The translations under genes and the position numbers were made by a program. DNA of 64,000 nucleotides from Prostheceraeus crozeri. Taxonomy: Eukaryota > Platyhelminthes > Polycladida > Euryleptidae. Shown piece after piece: positions 33,061 to 46,064 of the stretch (positions are counted from its first letter, which is position 1; each line of letters opens with the position of its first letter). Location: NCBI GenBank assembly GCA_907163375.1, contig CAJQUW010010395.1:1-64000 (forward strand). The letters are read 5' to 3'. The notes under the pieces are model-generated. The model did not search any database. It worked only from the letters and a program-made list of their open reading frames with translations, and had not been told where the DNA came from.

Positions 33061-33107
33061 TCAGCATCAAATATAAATTGTCCATCAAAGTGGATTGCCT
33101 CGGACCG

Positions 33108-33245
33108 CTGCTGTGGCCTTGTGGTAGAGTGTTCGCTCTGCGTCCGGGAGACTTCGGTTCCAACCTTGGTCGAGTCAAACCTAATGCTTATAATATAGGT
33201 ACCCCCTGCATTCTTGCTAAACACTCAGCACAAAAAGAATGGGAG
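33108..33245 (+). repeat. tRNA-derived SINE, second copy
   Basis: The head 'ctgtggccttgtggtagagt' plus 'gggagacttcggttccaacc' corresponds to A and B boxes. It is followed by 'tcgagtcaaacctaa', 'taggtacccc', 'cttgctaaacactcagc' and 'gggagtggga'. It is the same family as 19440-19640 on the opposite strand and lies at the 5' edge of PLE 3. Confidence 0.75.
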
Positions 33246-33249
33246 TGGG

Positions 33250-34390
33250 ATAAATAACAACTCGGTCACATGGAAGAAAGATTCCGCACCTTATGTGGTT
33301 CCGAATATAAGAGGTTAATTTATTTCTCCCACTTCTCTCGTTCTCACGCACAGACACACTACGCACCCAATGTAATACGTTGATTTCCGGTTCTCTTCTC
33401 TTTCTCCTGCAATAACTCCGACAGCATAAAATCAAATGGAGAAAAATTGCAAATGTATCTTCAGTCAGTATCACCAGTGCCTAAAAAATAGTGCATGCTA
33501 TTTTTGCCAGTAATCAAATGACCGCTTAGAGGAAGTATTCTAACTTCTGACCAAAAATGATCGAAAAGACGAGAAAACTTGCATAGCAATGCATGCATTG
33601 GTTTCATTTTTCGCATTTTAAATCATTCGCATTTCCGCCTGATTTCTCGCCTATTTTGTTCAAAGTTTCAATAGTAAGGCAGGATAGTGAGTAATCGCAG
33701 GCATTTAGGTTATAGGGTTTAGGCCTGATGGAAGTATTGGGTAAACCATATTGACATCGATTAATGCTGAGTATCCAGCCACAAGTCCGTAACTGATCGT
33801 CTAGCCGGGCGGTTTGGTGTGGTTGAATTTCAAATCGACTACCCGTGAACGATCGATCCTTATCTATATATTTTAAATATTGTTCAAAATAGTAATAATT
33901 TTTTGGTTAAGCGATAATTTACAATCAACCGATTGACACCCTAGATAAGGAAAAAACTTGTATACAGCACAGGTCAGGCTATTGTCAACATGGGGAAAGG
34001 ATGCAGAAGAAAACGAGAAAATGTCAAGCGAATGATAGAAATCAACAAAGTGCGCAGTCATTATGGCGGAATCATGGGAATAATGAAAGAAAGATTCGGA
34101 TGATTAACTTAGAATTTTAATTCATATTGGAGCACTTCTGAGTTATGGAAGTGCCCACCGATCTCTGCGTCTATCAAATACATTCATTTTCAATTTATCC
34201 TTACTTAAAATTTGCAACATTTCAATTACGATTTTCTATCTGTAATTATTATCATTTTTATCGTCTGCAAATCTTCAGGAGTTTTGAAATGGAGCATATG
34301 ACATTTCCGGCGACATTTGTTGTCATGGTAAAATAAACTCCACTATAAATCCGTATAAATGCATTCTCTGGTAGTTCCAATCAACAACTG
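33250..34390. other. Intergenic; 5' flank of the DEG/ENaC gene
   Basis: AT-rich sequence with no recognised repeat or motif. The reading frames here are short and unconserved in appearance. The promoter of the channel gene is presumably in the right part. Confidence 0.4.
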
Positions 34391-37300
34391 ATGATGCAAG
34401 CAAGTCCTCAGAGGAGAGGTGCACAGAAGCTTCTCTCGGTAGCCCATAAAGCCCATGGGATAGGCTCAAAGACTCTTGCAATCCGTGGTTTCAGATGGAT
34501 TCTCATCATTTGCAGCACAACTATATTTTCTTATCATTTGAGCTTACTCGTTAAACGTTATCTGAACCAACCATTGTTGATTAATCCTGTGCCTCGTGGG
34601 GCCATGTTCCAATTTCCTGACGTACATGTATGTCCGAAGCTTCCCTTCTCCAAAAGTTTGATGGATCATCTATCATTGTCCAATTCTTCGATATGGACAG
34701 AATTCATGAAGACGAAGATAAGGATATCACAGACGATGAAGAACTTGTCACACCATTTGCCAAAGGGATTTTTGAGAGAAATGGAAGAACGAGCTTTGTG
34801 GGACACTGTAGGCGCTGGACATTTACAACGGATGCTCGCCGAAGATATCGGTGGAATGTTCCTTCGCTTCAAAATTGATGGAGTTAGTGAGTAAATCTAA
34901 ATATAGTAATCAGTAATATAGGTTTTTAAAGAAGTACACCATTTTCCACAGAAATTATGCAGCTTTGCTGGTGCAACAGTTAACTTTCGTGATGCAAATT
35001 CAGTTATTTTTCATTATCATAATCAAAGATGAACAAAATTTTCTATCGAACGTCTTTTTTGAGCAGAGATTGCAGAAATCAGAAAAATTAGCAGAAGACG
35101 AAAAAATTGCTGTTAAACAAGATTTGTGCCCAATCATAGTTTGAAGAGAAAACAACGCTAATTTTACTATCGCGGTAGCTATTCCGCGGAATTTTTCTTC
35201 TTATTTTTCTATTTTATGTGCTCCTCGGTCCCCTTTTCTTCTCCCAATTTTAGAATCTCTGTATATATCTCGTTACCGTCCTGACCTATGTATCCACAAA
35301 GACTTAAAACATATCCTACGTTTGCCTTAGATTTAGCTTTTTTCTTTTGTCATGCCTTCATTACTTTCTATTGTCTATTCTATTTCTATTTAGGCATGAA
35401 AATTATCATTGGGAGCGTCGAGTAACACTTGGCTTTGAAAGCGCGGAAATTCATATCTGCAATCGAGTTTCTGTAAACTTTATATAGACACATTGAAAGT
35501 TCTTAACACTTTTGCAATGTTAGAAGAGTTATCCGCAACTTCATCCAGAAAGAAATTGAGCGTAAAAATTGAAGACAAATTTGAACTGTTTTGTGCTAAC
35601 ACAAAGAACAATTAGTCAATAGTGCTTTGAAGAGCTGCAGTTGAGATTTCATTCAGTATACATGTACACAGTCTCCTTTGCCACCGATCATCGGATTTTG
35701 CAATCAATTGACGTCTTTGAACATCTAATTATGCAAACTCTTCATATTGTTTACTATGTAATTTTCTATTCGCTGCAATTTCGTGATGAAATCGGAAGAC
35801 AATGTGCATTTCAAAACTTGCATTTTAGACATGGTTTTAAAGCTAGTAAGATTACAGAATTGAATATTTTGTTTATCTGCTCCAAAGCCCGCGCAGATGA
35901 ACCTAATTCTGTGAGCAAGATAATACAAACTACATGTACCTTTAATCATATATTGCCGGTATCAAGTTAAAGCATGATTACAACTAGTCAAACCAAAATT
36001 CATTCTATTCATTCTGTCAAATATTTTTATGGCGGATAAGTATAAAAGCATAATAATCATATTCATTCCATGAGTTATTTCAGGAATTGCATGCTCTAGC
36101 CAATGTAAGCTACATACGTTTCTTAATGTAGTGCGTAGCGTTAAGCGTGAAATTTCTCTTGAGAATCCAAAGTTATTGAGCAAATGACTTGAAGTACAAA
36201 AAAACATGTGCAACATCGGCATTGTTAGAATTCAAACTCTTAATAGAAGCATTTGCTTTGAGCGGAAAGAGGATGATTTTAGTTACGAGCAGTAGAATTT
36301 ATATTTTCGAGCAGAAGAGCATATGTGCTCATGATTAATTATTTTGAGAAGTAAATGAAATCAATGGAAAAAATCAGTGGAAAAATTAGATTTGATATCT
36401 TTGTTTTTTACAAGCCTTTCGTTACGCCCAATTTCCACTGATAAGAATAAATAAATTTCTATTCCTGCCAGCACCGATAAAGATACTTATCATCACCTTT
36501 ATATTTCAGAGGCAAATGACTCCGAATTTGAAGTCATGCCACATTGGCATCATATCTTCTGTTACAAATACTCCGCCAATGTCAATTCCTTCAAGATGCT
36601 TCTCGTTCAGTTCACTGGTACTTCAAGTCATCTCACGTTTCCATCACTCTCAAAGGAGGCAGGGAAAGATATCTTGTATTTCGTAGGAGAAACAGACGAA
36701 ATACCATCGTCAGGTATGGCAATTTATCTGACTCCTAAAGGGCATTACCCAGACGAATCAACAGGAGCTAGGAAAACAATGATTCGAACGGGCTCGGAGT
36801 CAACCATTGCTCTTCACCAACGAATTTACAACGCTTTCAACACAAGGGAGAAACCTTGCCTCGATCCACAACCACCGGTACAGTTCGTGAATTTTCTTCA
36901 GCCTTCAGAGCCTGTGATCTACGAATATTCCAAATGGACATGCGTAAGTCGATGGAAAGCCGAATTGCTTGCCGCCCGATGTGGATGTGCTGCACGTGAG
37001 ATTCCTGTTCCAAGTGACCTTACAATCAATAACAAACCTCTTACTTCATGCGATGATTTTCAAATTTATTGGGATGGAAAAGTGACCGCTAAAGAAATGG
37101 CAGAACGGCACAAATGTTATAAAAAAGTTGAGAAGGAAATTGCACGCGATTTAGAAACAAACGTGTCTTGTAGCACAGATAAAGCTTTGTGCAAGAGTAC
37201 TGCGTATTTCCAAGAAACCTTCAGTGTAACTTGGCCTGAATCTCAGCATGTGAATCATATCCTAGATAAATACATAAAACCCAAGCTGAAGCATGAACCT

Positions 37301-37741
37301 ACGACTATTCAAAACGAAACAGGTTTGGAAGCATTTTATCACAAAATTGCTCGGATAGCGAAGAAAGACATAGATCCCCCAATACAATCTTCTTTGATGG
37401 GCATCATCAGAGAAAATCTATTCTCTTTGACAATTGCCCGCGGGGCCTTTCGAGCTGCTGTCATCGAAGAAAGTGAAGCATATCCTATCGCTAATTTAAT
37501 TTCAGATTTTGGTGGAATCATTGGCATGTATTTGGGAGCCAATCTCTTATCATTGATTATGCTTATTGAGACATTATTTGGGCTGACCCAGCTCGTGCAA
37601 AAGATCGGGAAAGTGAAAAGCAAGGAAGGTGAAATTGGAAATGTGCATCCAAATTCTGAACTACAGTTTGAAGACAAATTGAAGAGTTTTGACAATAAAT
37701 GTGACGATAGTAAGGTGCAAAACAATGACCTCTTGGAATGA
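34391..37741 (+). CDS. DEG/ENaC (degenerin/epithelial-type) sodium channel subunit
   Basis: Two exons, 34391-34886 and 36510-37741, join to 1728 bp, coding for 575 residues. The donor 'a|GTGAGT' and acceptor 'ttcag|ag' share a codon (Lys). The protein has the N-terminal HG gating motif ('AHGIG', about residue 20), TM1 ('ILIICSTTIFSYHLSLLV') and the finger start 'FPDVHVCPKLPF'. A Cys-rich extracellular domain includes 'WTCVSRWKAELLAARCGCA' and 'NVSCSTDKALC'. Pre-TM2 and TM2 follow ('LISDFGGIIGMYLGANLLSL'). Three such subunits form an amiloride-type cation channel gated by peptides, acid or force. In the usual G-x-S selectivity filter this protein reads G-A-N, and the Glu after it ('LTLLE') is Met. 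Length is typical (500-700). The ligand cannot be predicted. Confidence 0.93.
34887..36509 (+). other. Intron of the DEG/ENaC gene
   Basis: GT-AG intron of 1623 bp in phase 1, with a pyrimidine-rich tract ('cctttatatttcag') at the 3' end. It is AT-rich and no transposon was recognised inside it; the plus-strand frame at 35641-35970 has no motif. Confidence 0.88.
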
Positions 37742-37746
37742 ATAAA
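37741..37746 (+). promoter_or_regulatory. Polyadenylation signal candidate, DEG/ENaC gene
   Basis: AATAAA overlaps the last base of the stop codon, which would give an extremely short 3' UTR. A later signal may be used instead. Confidence 0.35.
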
Positions 37747-37749
37747 TAG

Positions 37750-39990
37750 TAAAGTCTGGCATGAGCGAGCAATGCGCTTACATTATTAAGTAACAATTAT
37801 TGATCATAAGTACAGTGTACATACATGCATAACGAACAAGATTTGATGTTTTTTCACGGAATGTCAGCGAAATGTGCATTCTCAAGCTTCAGGAAGGTTG
37901 CAGATACCAAGGAATATGAATGAATAACATTTTTATCGAAAATGCATTTCGATTGATAGCTCTATTCAACCCCCTCCTGGGAGCCTCATGACATCTGTCA
38001 GAGGACTGACAAACTGCAGTTTGCATGGACTTCTGTCTTCTAAGTTTTAGGAATACTGTGATGCAACATCTTGATACTTGAGGCAATTTAGCCCCGGTCA
38101 AATTTTGCAGATAAACATTGAAGAAGAATAAGTTCTTCCGAACACTTCCAACCATTCTTGTTATGAAATAACATGGAAATAAAAAAACTACACTTTGAGC
38201 TTAGCTTAAAATGAATTCATGTAGCTCAATGTCTAGCATCTGGATCACGAGAATTGAGTACGATGAATGAATTGAGTACGACTGGCAATATAATTATTCA
38301 AAATGCTTGTTCTGCGACGTAAATTGACCTTCATAAACAGCTGATATTTCACGACTCCCTAGTCTCATCATCAGAGCATGTGAACCAGAGATACAAGCTT
38401 AATTTTACTTCTTTACATAGAGACACGAACCTAGAGCACAAATCACCGCTGCAGACAACAACAATGAATGATAGAAGGTGAAGTAAAAACAGATATTTTC
38501 AGAAGAATGAGCGGTAAGTACAGGACTTCAACAAAGGATCAACGGTGAATTGAAACTGTGCAAAATATACAAGCAAAAGAAACATAAATAGAGAAAACCA
38601 AATAAACAACAAAATAACAAATTGAGAAATTCAATCCTTTTTCAGGGGTAGATAAACTCTTTAAACATTGAGACAGTGGAAATGTCGCTAGACATGAAAT
38701 GCCGTTGATTAAAATTACTAATAACTTAAATTAAAATGCAATTGATTACAATTGCTACATTGATAGAAATGTAGAATTTAAAAAAAAGCTTACTACATTT
38801 CTATCAATGTAATTGATTTCAATTAAAAAATAATTGTAGTAATAGTGGGATGAACCATCAGTAGTGTTGCATCTTTCCGATTTACGTTTCTGCTAGTTAC
38901 TGAGCTTAATAAGTTGATCATTTTTCATTCATTGCCACGAGAAAGCTGCATTAAGTTTTTTTAGAGCTAGTTAATCGAAGTGGTTACAAAAGCATTGCAA
39001 TTGTAAGCCAATGGATTAGATAGCAACATCAGTCCACATCAGGACTACTTCAATTAATTGATGATGCAGGTAGTGTAGTTTCTAAAATGTATAATTATGT
39101 GCTTGACGTGCATTTGTCAAAATATTTCACATTTCTACAATTATCATAATATATATTTGGTCATGTTAATTATCTACTTCAGAATAAAGCTTGTGATGCG
39201 TACCTAACCGGAAAACACAGGCCTACAAATTTTATTATAATATGCTATCGATGATCTGTTGTTGTCTAAATAATACAGGTACAAAAAAATGTATCAGACC
39301 TCTATAAATAATATTTCAAGACATGATTCAGGCCAAAACACACTTTCATTTTTATAAAAGCGTGACACATCATGTGCATTAAGTAAGGAGTGCAAAATGT
39401 ATCAAGTATTCAAAACAATAGAAACATCAACTGCGCTACATATTTTTGATAGTCCTGATGAATAGCAACTTCTATATGTATATACAAAAGCGCTTCAGGA
39501 CAATTTAAGTATTATTATTAACCAAAACAAGTTAAAATAATAAAAGCACAGATTTTCAAACAGTAGCTACAGTCCGTCATCAGGTAGAAGGATGATGCAA
39601 GGGAATTAAAATGAGAGTAATGATGGCAGTTCAAAATCAAGATATCTGCTGTCTGAGATGTCAGTAAATATCATCGATATTGATGTGACGATTTATGGAG
39701 GAGTCTGATGAATACCACGCAAAAGCTTTTTGAAGCGCTTTTATTTCTGAAAAACATTTTACTCAAGATGCCTATCTTTACAATAATATAAGCTTGTGGT
39801 AAACATTCTAATAAAGGAAAAGCCGAAAGAGCTTGACTGGATATAAAATGACACGAGTCCCCTGTATTCTCGGATAGTATGTAGGCCTACATATATGTAG
39901 GTACCCTGCCAACCATGCTTGGTAGGCCTATATTACATGATAATGTGTCGCTTATGCTACACCTTATACTCCGCTTGTAATTGTTGTTTC
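37750..39990. other. Intergenic, with a palindrome and PLE-terminus-like hairpins
   Basis: 'ctacattgatagaaatgtag' near 38756 pairs with its complement near 38793-38815, forming a hairpin with 18-bp arms. On the minus strand near 38385-38345, 'ctgatgatgagactaggg' then 'agtcgtgaaat' resembles the hammerhead-like end of a PLE. 'tcctgatgaata' near 39462 and 'tctgatgaata' near 39707 share flanking 'caaaagc'. No coding sequence was found. Confidence 0.4.
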
Positions 39991-39999
39991 CAGCAGTGA

Positions 40000-40134
40000 A
40001 GTTTATAGAACATTGCGGTTGTGACCACAATTTTGATAATTTTCGGTTGCGCCAGCGATTGCGACCACAACGAATTTTTCGATGTTGCGATTGCGATTGC
40101 GGCGCAATTATTTTACAGTTGCGTACCAAGCACT
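40000..40134. repeat. 'gcgattgcgac' word array with a hAT-like end
   Basis: Variants of 'gattgcg' and 'gttgcga' recur about eight times between 40012 and 40100, ending 'cagttgcgtaccaagcacta' at 40134. Read from the other strand it starts TAGTGCTTGG and leads into short-word repeats, similar to hAT ends here. No partner end was found. Confidence 0.45.
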
Positions 40135-40825
40135 ACATATTATAAGCTTGCTAAGTACTAGAGGTACGTAGTCGTCAAAGTTAGACCTCAGTGCAACGCG
40201 AAAAACCAATGTGTTCATGCCACGTTGGTGTCACGAACGCAGACTTCTATGTACTAAGTACCTATTACCAACGTCCAACAAAACAAGAGAGAGCGAGAAC
40301 TGCAAATTTCACCTGTGTGATTTATTGAAGCGCAAAATGTCAAATAATTTTTTTAAGCCATCAAATGAAAATTATGATGAAAAACTTCGCTAAAAAATTT
40401 GATAGATTCTAGCTACAAAAAGCCTATTGAAAAATATTTATGCAAATTAAGGACAAATGCCGCATTAGTAGGTATGATAGTAGTACATTTGGCATGTTTA
40501 CTGAATATCAAGAAGCCTGATAGGAAATTTTCATTGTTTCAATTTCGTGACGTGCCTTAATTTCGTAATGAATTTGATGATGCATAAACATACATTGTCT
40601 GACTTAAATCATAACTATAATTGTTTAAAGCATTTCGTAGAAAGCTTGTGTTTCGTGCACATACCTAATGGAGTAATACCTAGGAATCTAAATGGGGTAT
40701 TAAGGAAATCGGTCGTTCATTAAAACAACTTAGCGAAAAATATGATCTGTCAGTTGACAAGTGCATTAAGTGATCCGTGGCAATTACTGCAAACAATACT
40801 GTAGCATGAAAATATGAGAAACCTG

Positions 40826-41064
40826 CACTGTAAACCGCTCACTACCAAACACATGCGAAGGATGGATACCAAAATACAAAGAAGCTGTTCGTATCGCTAC
40901 ATCCCAAACACATGCGAATACATACGAAAGGAAGTCAATATTCGTATGCAAAACATAACGAATCTCTGTAAATAAACGAGAATTTTGCATAAATTGTTTG
41001 TTAGTTTCAAATTAGTTTCAATGTGAATTTGGCATAAATTTGTATGAAATTTTCGTATCCAGTG
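40826..41064. mobile_element. Short MITE with CACTG...CAGTG ends
   Basis: Begins 'cactgtaaac' and ends 'cgtatccagtg'. The inside is dominated by repeated 'acatgcgaa', 'cgaata' and 'tcgtatg' words. A clear target duplication is not visible. The ends match the elements at 49035, 51655 and 52101. Confidence 0.5.
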
Positions 41065-44000
41065 ATCTATAATGCATCAAGTAACAGCAATTATTGATCT
41101 TCTTTATGATTTAAATCATCGCTTCCATGCTTCTTATAGGAATAAAAGATGATTTTACGATTGAAGGCTAATCTTAATTCTAAACTAGCCTGTGGGATAG
41201 AATATGCTGACGACCTGCAGCTGATGAAGTTTCGCTTTAAAAGCCACCTAATACTTGAAAAGCCAAAACCTTGATCTAATAGACCTATCATACCTATCTT
41301 AAATTAATCCTACCTTAAATCATACCTACCTACATTAAATCGCATTTAGAAGCTTCCATTTCTCGGAAAATTGTCGGCTCATTGTGAGTCAATAAAATTG
41401 ACTTGACTTGAAGTATTGAGAAGGATCATAGTCATAGACAAAGAAAATGAATTGATCAAGAATAGATTAGTTGTATGCCTCTCTCGCTCCTTTTCAAATG
41501 CAATTATGCTACAATCATCCCTACTCTATGGCTAAACGAAATAAAACTCGACATATATCAACTCATATCAAGATACATGTATATCTCAATTGAAGTGTCT
41601 TTTTTAAAATGAACAAACAGACCATTTGTCTGTTGCCCTGGGACTGCACAACTTCATTCGTATCCCTGTCGACACAATTGATAAAAACCCGACCTCTACT
41701 CCTTTGTAACAAACGACTTAGGCCTATATAAACTGAAGCCATACTCGTCTTTCACCGTTGAGCATTGATCAATTGCTTTCCAATCACCTACTGACTTTTA
41801 AATTTGGTCGTAGTGTAATAGATATGACTTCTCAGTTTGGCCTCAAGCTATTCTATGGCCTGCAAATGCAATAAAACCCAAAAAATGAAAAAGACTGGCA
41901 TTGATTAGGTCACCCAGGTGCCCAATAGGGTCCGGGTCAATGAAGCCCTTGATCCGTTGACCCGGAACTAAAGTGCACCGCAAATAACCCGGTTCCACAT
42001 GTATCTGTGGTAAGCAGGCACTGTTTCTGATGCATCATAAAACTCACTCAATCATAAAGAGAAGAGTCCCAAGCTTTTTGTAATATTTGCATGCAGGCTA
42101 TGAATTGCAATTGCATTGAAAGAGGATTTATAGAGCGGATTTTGATTTTCTAATCACAGTCGAAAGCGATGAACGTCATCTTCTTGCTTTGTTAAAGAAA
42201 AAATGAATATTGTTTACAATAAAGGTGATGGCTTATGTTAGCAGGACGATGAAGACATAGTCGGTTCAAACTTATTTTCGATTCGTTCCACAGTTTTATT
42301 TTTCATGTGTCGGATCTCATACTGCTCCAGCAAACAGTTATTGGTGAGTTTGTGCGCACTTGTGGAGTAAGGTAATCAAGTAGAACAGGAAGGCGTCATA
42401 CTTCAACAAACCTTTTAGATGATCATTAAACATATCCTCCGCGTGTCAAAAGTAATTTCACATATCACGCCACTTGACACAACAGTTGTTCAGCCTCTGC
42501 GGCAAGGTTGTGTTTTAGCATTATCTGCACCGTGTTCATCTGTGCCGAACAGCATGAAAATGGTAGACATGCATTTATTATTTCAGACAAACACAAATTC
42601 GGGCTATGTTGGATTTCAATAGCAATTGTTCGAAAAATGTGTAAATTTCTTGAAATATACTGGACGTCAAAAGACGCACAGAAAGCAAAACGATTTTTAT
42701 AATCAACTAAACGATTTTGAAGACTTCTAGTTTTCTGCAGTAAATAATTAATGACCATCCCTGACAAATAAAAGAGGTCTATTTTATCACAGCTGCCGGG
42801 AACTTATTTATGTTTCAAAATCATATTAATTATGAGTAAGTTGAAATCTGATTTCGCGGTGTGATCATTTGCTGACATAATCAAATAGAGGACAAAATTT
42901 CGTGCGTTCTCTGTATTAATTAACCCTCAGAAATGCATGAAAAGGAGATGTAAGTAAGCATCATCAGAAATATTTTCCAAAAATAGTTTTAAGCGCGAAT
43001 TTTGAAGAATCACTACACTTATGACTTTTATAAGTTACATGGGAGCATCATGCAAAATTTCACATTCACACATACTGAGCGCTCATACAAATGCATATTA
43101 TGTGTTGCAAATGACATCATGCTGCGAAATATCGGTAAGGAGACATGGAGGCCATAAAAGAACAAAATGAAAAATTTAGAAAAATTTAGATATGTATAAG
43201 TATGCAAGATGTTCACACTGATTTTGGTTCTTCCATAAATGTGAGTGCTGTATTTTAACTTAGAAACTATTTAAGGATGACATTCCTATGATATGCGATC
43301 TCGAAAATGACAAGTTTAGATATAAAGCCGCATTTTTTCAAGCAGACGTGCAGAACACCTTTATAAACTGAAGTAAGGATAATAAGAACACGATCAGTTT
43401 TGGATCTCTACTGCTGAATAGATCGGCAATTAGAGAAATGCGAATGCCATGAAGAAATCACTGAGAAGGGGGGAAGTCATAGTAATATTGCTCAATTCTA
43501 AAAAGAAAACAAGACTTTGAATGAACACTTACATGAAAAACAGAACGCTTTCAACAGAACAAATTCAATAGCTTGCCACATAATTAAAATGAAATTCTAG
43601 CAGCAATGTTATCCTGGTTTTTCTTAAAGGAGTTATACAAAGAACAGACAAAATTTGTCTGAATGATGGCATGCGACTAAAATTGCATACAAATTGCAAC
43701 ATTACTGTTTCACAAACTGGGAAACGTAAATTTGATAATACTTTTTGAAAGAATTCACGAAATGTTGTTCACATCGGAATTATGTCGCATTTATAGCTAT
43801 TGATTAAATGTTACAAAAGCTATAATATCACACAGTAGAGAAAGAGAGAGAGAGATTTAACCATCACTATTTTTTTATAGGATTCAAAGCACAAAATTGA
43901 CTCAAATGAAGCAACAAAATTTTGCGGCAACTTATTTTTGAGACTGTCTACATGGTTGAGCTCATGGTACTCCATTTGTAATATCCATTGTACGAAACTT

Positions 44001-45220
44001 TTGCGTTCAGCAATTTTCCGCGAGACACTCGCCCTCGCGAAACTCGCAAAAAATTTGTTGTTTTACAGTATGTAGGACTACATTAAGTCCTATCTGCATT
44101 TATTCAATTTCCTTCAGATTGCTGTGAATTTTGTAGATATAGTCCAACATGACAATAAAGTAAGCGCTAAGAAATAATGTACATGTAAGTGGTATTTCTG
44201 CTGAGCAAATTGCTTATTTTATAGAAATCAAGCTAATCAAAATTTCCACTCCATCCCATTTCCTTCTTCAACTATGGTTTAACCAATTTATTGGATGAAT
44301 ATACATGCATGTACAATGGGTAGGTAAATGCACAGTGCATTTAGCGAATCATTGCAAATAATCAACATTTTTGGACGATATATTTGAAAGTACTAAAACA
44401 ACACTTCATAACAATTTTTGCTTGCATGTAAACTGATTGCTTTGACTTTCAAAATCTAAAACCTGTGCTTTATCACCTATTTAACGCAATTGCATGTCTT
44501 CATCATTCATAAATTGCTTCGAAATCAAATAAATTCAATTGAAAACATATTTTTCATCATTGATACGAAAAGTGCTTTGATTCAAAACATTGATAATTTT
44601 ACAATCATTTTTTGAACTGAGAAAAGTTTTTAACTGACTAATGACATTAATGTATGATTTATTGATTTTAGATGTTAGTTATTGTCAAAGAAATTTCTTA
44701 CTGTAAACAATATCTATGAAATAAAAATCATGCTTAGGCCGATCATTTTGCTTTAAGAATCAGTCAATATCTTCATCAATTGACATTTCAGCTCTAAATG
44801 TCTGTTGAGGTGGCGAAATTTACTTAGCAAATTAAATTCAACATTTCACGTCTTTCTATTTACATTTTATCTATCATTGTTGAGCTACAACGCGTCCATC
44901 TACTACCGAACGAATTAGTCTGGCATTATCGCCTTGTCTATTGTTTTCATGACAATGAGACTCTCTGATGTCAAGATAATCTTGCGTGTTATAGCTGGTG
45001 ATGTTTGGTTGCTTTGATTCCTGTCGCTAAAGCGATCAAGTGGATGTTGAGGTTCATTGGTGTCAATTCCGTTGGGAACTCTACCGATACGAATACAAAT
45101 TCCGCCTTTGTTTTTCTTCCTGTGTCTGGAGAACGGTTGCCAAAGAGACTGAAACCTTCAAATAGATGTTAGTGAGAGACTTTTGCAGCAGAGTCCCCTC
45201 TGAATAACACGCGATAGCGA
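41065..45220. other. Intergenic, nothing coding recognised
   Basis: This is the longest gene-free stretch. It has a 'ccgggt'/'acccgg' cluster near 41925-41995, an imperfect (GA)n run near 43843-43857, and a MITE-like end near 44000-44070 ('cgagacactcgccctcgcg' followed by 'ttttacagta'). The short frames carry no recognisable motif. The right end is the 5' flank of the EXD1-like gene. Confidence 0.45.
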
Positions 45221-45221
45221 A

Positions 45222-46028
45222 ATGGAGATACCGTCTAATGTTTCCATCATTACACAGCCTGGTCAAAGTCAGAAGCTAATAAGAAAAGTACTTTGTGACA
45301 CTCGACCGTCATGCATGCCTCTGATCTTTAAATTGGGAGGTCTTCCACGTCGGCAAATTTCCTTGATCGGATTGGAATATAATGGTCAATATCTTATTTT
45401 CGACTTACGGAGTTGTCCGAACATTGTTCTCGAAGGCCACCTCTACCGTCTTCTCATCTCTCCAGATATTGTGAAAGTGATTCATTGTGGAGGACAGGAG
45501 CTCCTCAAACTCTCGTCAAAACATAACATCATCACGCGATGCCTATTCGATACTCACAAAGCCTTCGACTGGCTAGCGAATTGTAATCAAATGCCAAATC
45601 GACGAATAGGAGTTGCCAGTCTACAAGAGAAGCTAAATTACTTCACCTCAGAACTCGATCTCGAAGATCCCTTCCTACAAGCCATTTTAACATCGCCAAC
45701 TTTCGTAGATAGCACAGGACTTGATTGGAACAAGCGTCCTTTGTCTAACTCTATGATCATGCAACTTGTCGCCGAAGTAGGAGCCTTGAAGAAATGTTAT
45801 CAAGGTCTGTGTAGTATCGGGCCTCATTTTGTCGATGTTTTTTCACTTATGAGAGATGAACCCGGAGATGTTCCCCGCCCATACGGATTAGAAGCAGATC
45901 CAGAGAAGAAGGTGAATATGTCGGTTGGAATTCGATTAGGCCTGTTGGACATTGGCCAATCAATCTTAACAAATACTATTCCTCTAGCCGCTGCCAACAA
46001 CATGCCAGTATTCAGACTTGACACGTGA
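45222..46028 (+). CDS. EXD1-like protein with a degenerate 3'-5' exonuclease domain
   Basis: The 268-residue single-exon protein aligns by pattern with the DEDD 3'-5' exonuclease fold of the EXD1/egalitarian group. 'ISLIGLEYNGQYLIFDLRSC' takes the place of motif I, 'LLISPDIVKVIHCGGQELLKL' is motif II region, and 'LFDTHKAFDWL' (about residues 107-117) is the 'FDT..A...L' hallmark. A later helical part carries 'SLQEKLNYFTS'. The catalytic Asp-x-Glu expected in motif I is replaced (GLEYN), and no second Asp follows 'VIH' where motif II needs one. Known EXD1 is an inactive exonuclease acting as an RNA adaptor in the piRNA pathway. By analogy this protein is probably a non-catalytic nucleic-acid or protein binder. 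Start: first ATG after in-frame stops. A lineage-specific relative rather than the EXD1 orthologue is equally possible. Confidence 0.72.
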   Translation: MEIPSNVSIITQPGQSQKLIRKVLCDTRPSCMPLIFKLGGLPRRQISLIGLEYNGQYLIFDLRSCPNIVLEGHLYRLLISPDIVKVIHCGGQELLKLSSKHNIITRCLFDTHKAFDWLANCNQMPNRRIGVASLQEKLNYFTSELDLEDPFLQAILTSPTFVDSTGLDWNKRPLSNSMIMQLVAEVGALKKCYQGLCSIGPHFVDVFSLMRDEPGDVPRPYGLEADPEKKVNMSVGIRLGLLDIGQSILTNTIPLAAANNMPVFRLDT

Positions 46029-46058
46029 AGTCATATAGAAAGTGCGAATTTCCAATGT

Positions 46059-46064
46059 AATAAA
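46059..46064 (+). promoter_or_regulatory. Polyadenylation signal, EXD1-like gene
   Basis: AATAAA lies 31 bases after the stop codon at 46028, a plausible 3' end for this gene. Confidence 0.6.

Noticed and set aside
33108-33190. Functional tRNA gene
   Set aside because: The tRNA-like head has a broken cloverleaf and a SINE body shared with 19440-19640.
35641-35970. Extra exon within the DEG/ENaC intron
   Set aside because: The two flanking exons join in frame without it, and it has no channel-like sequence.
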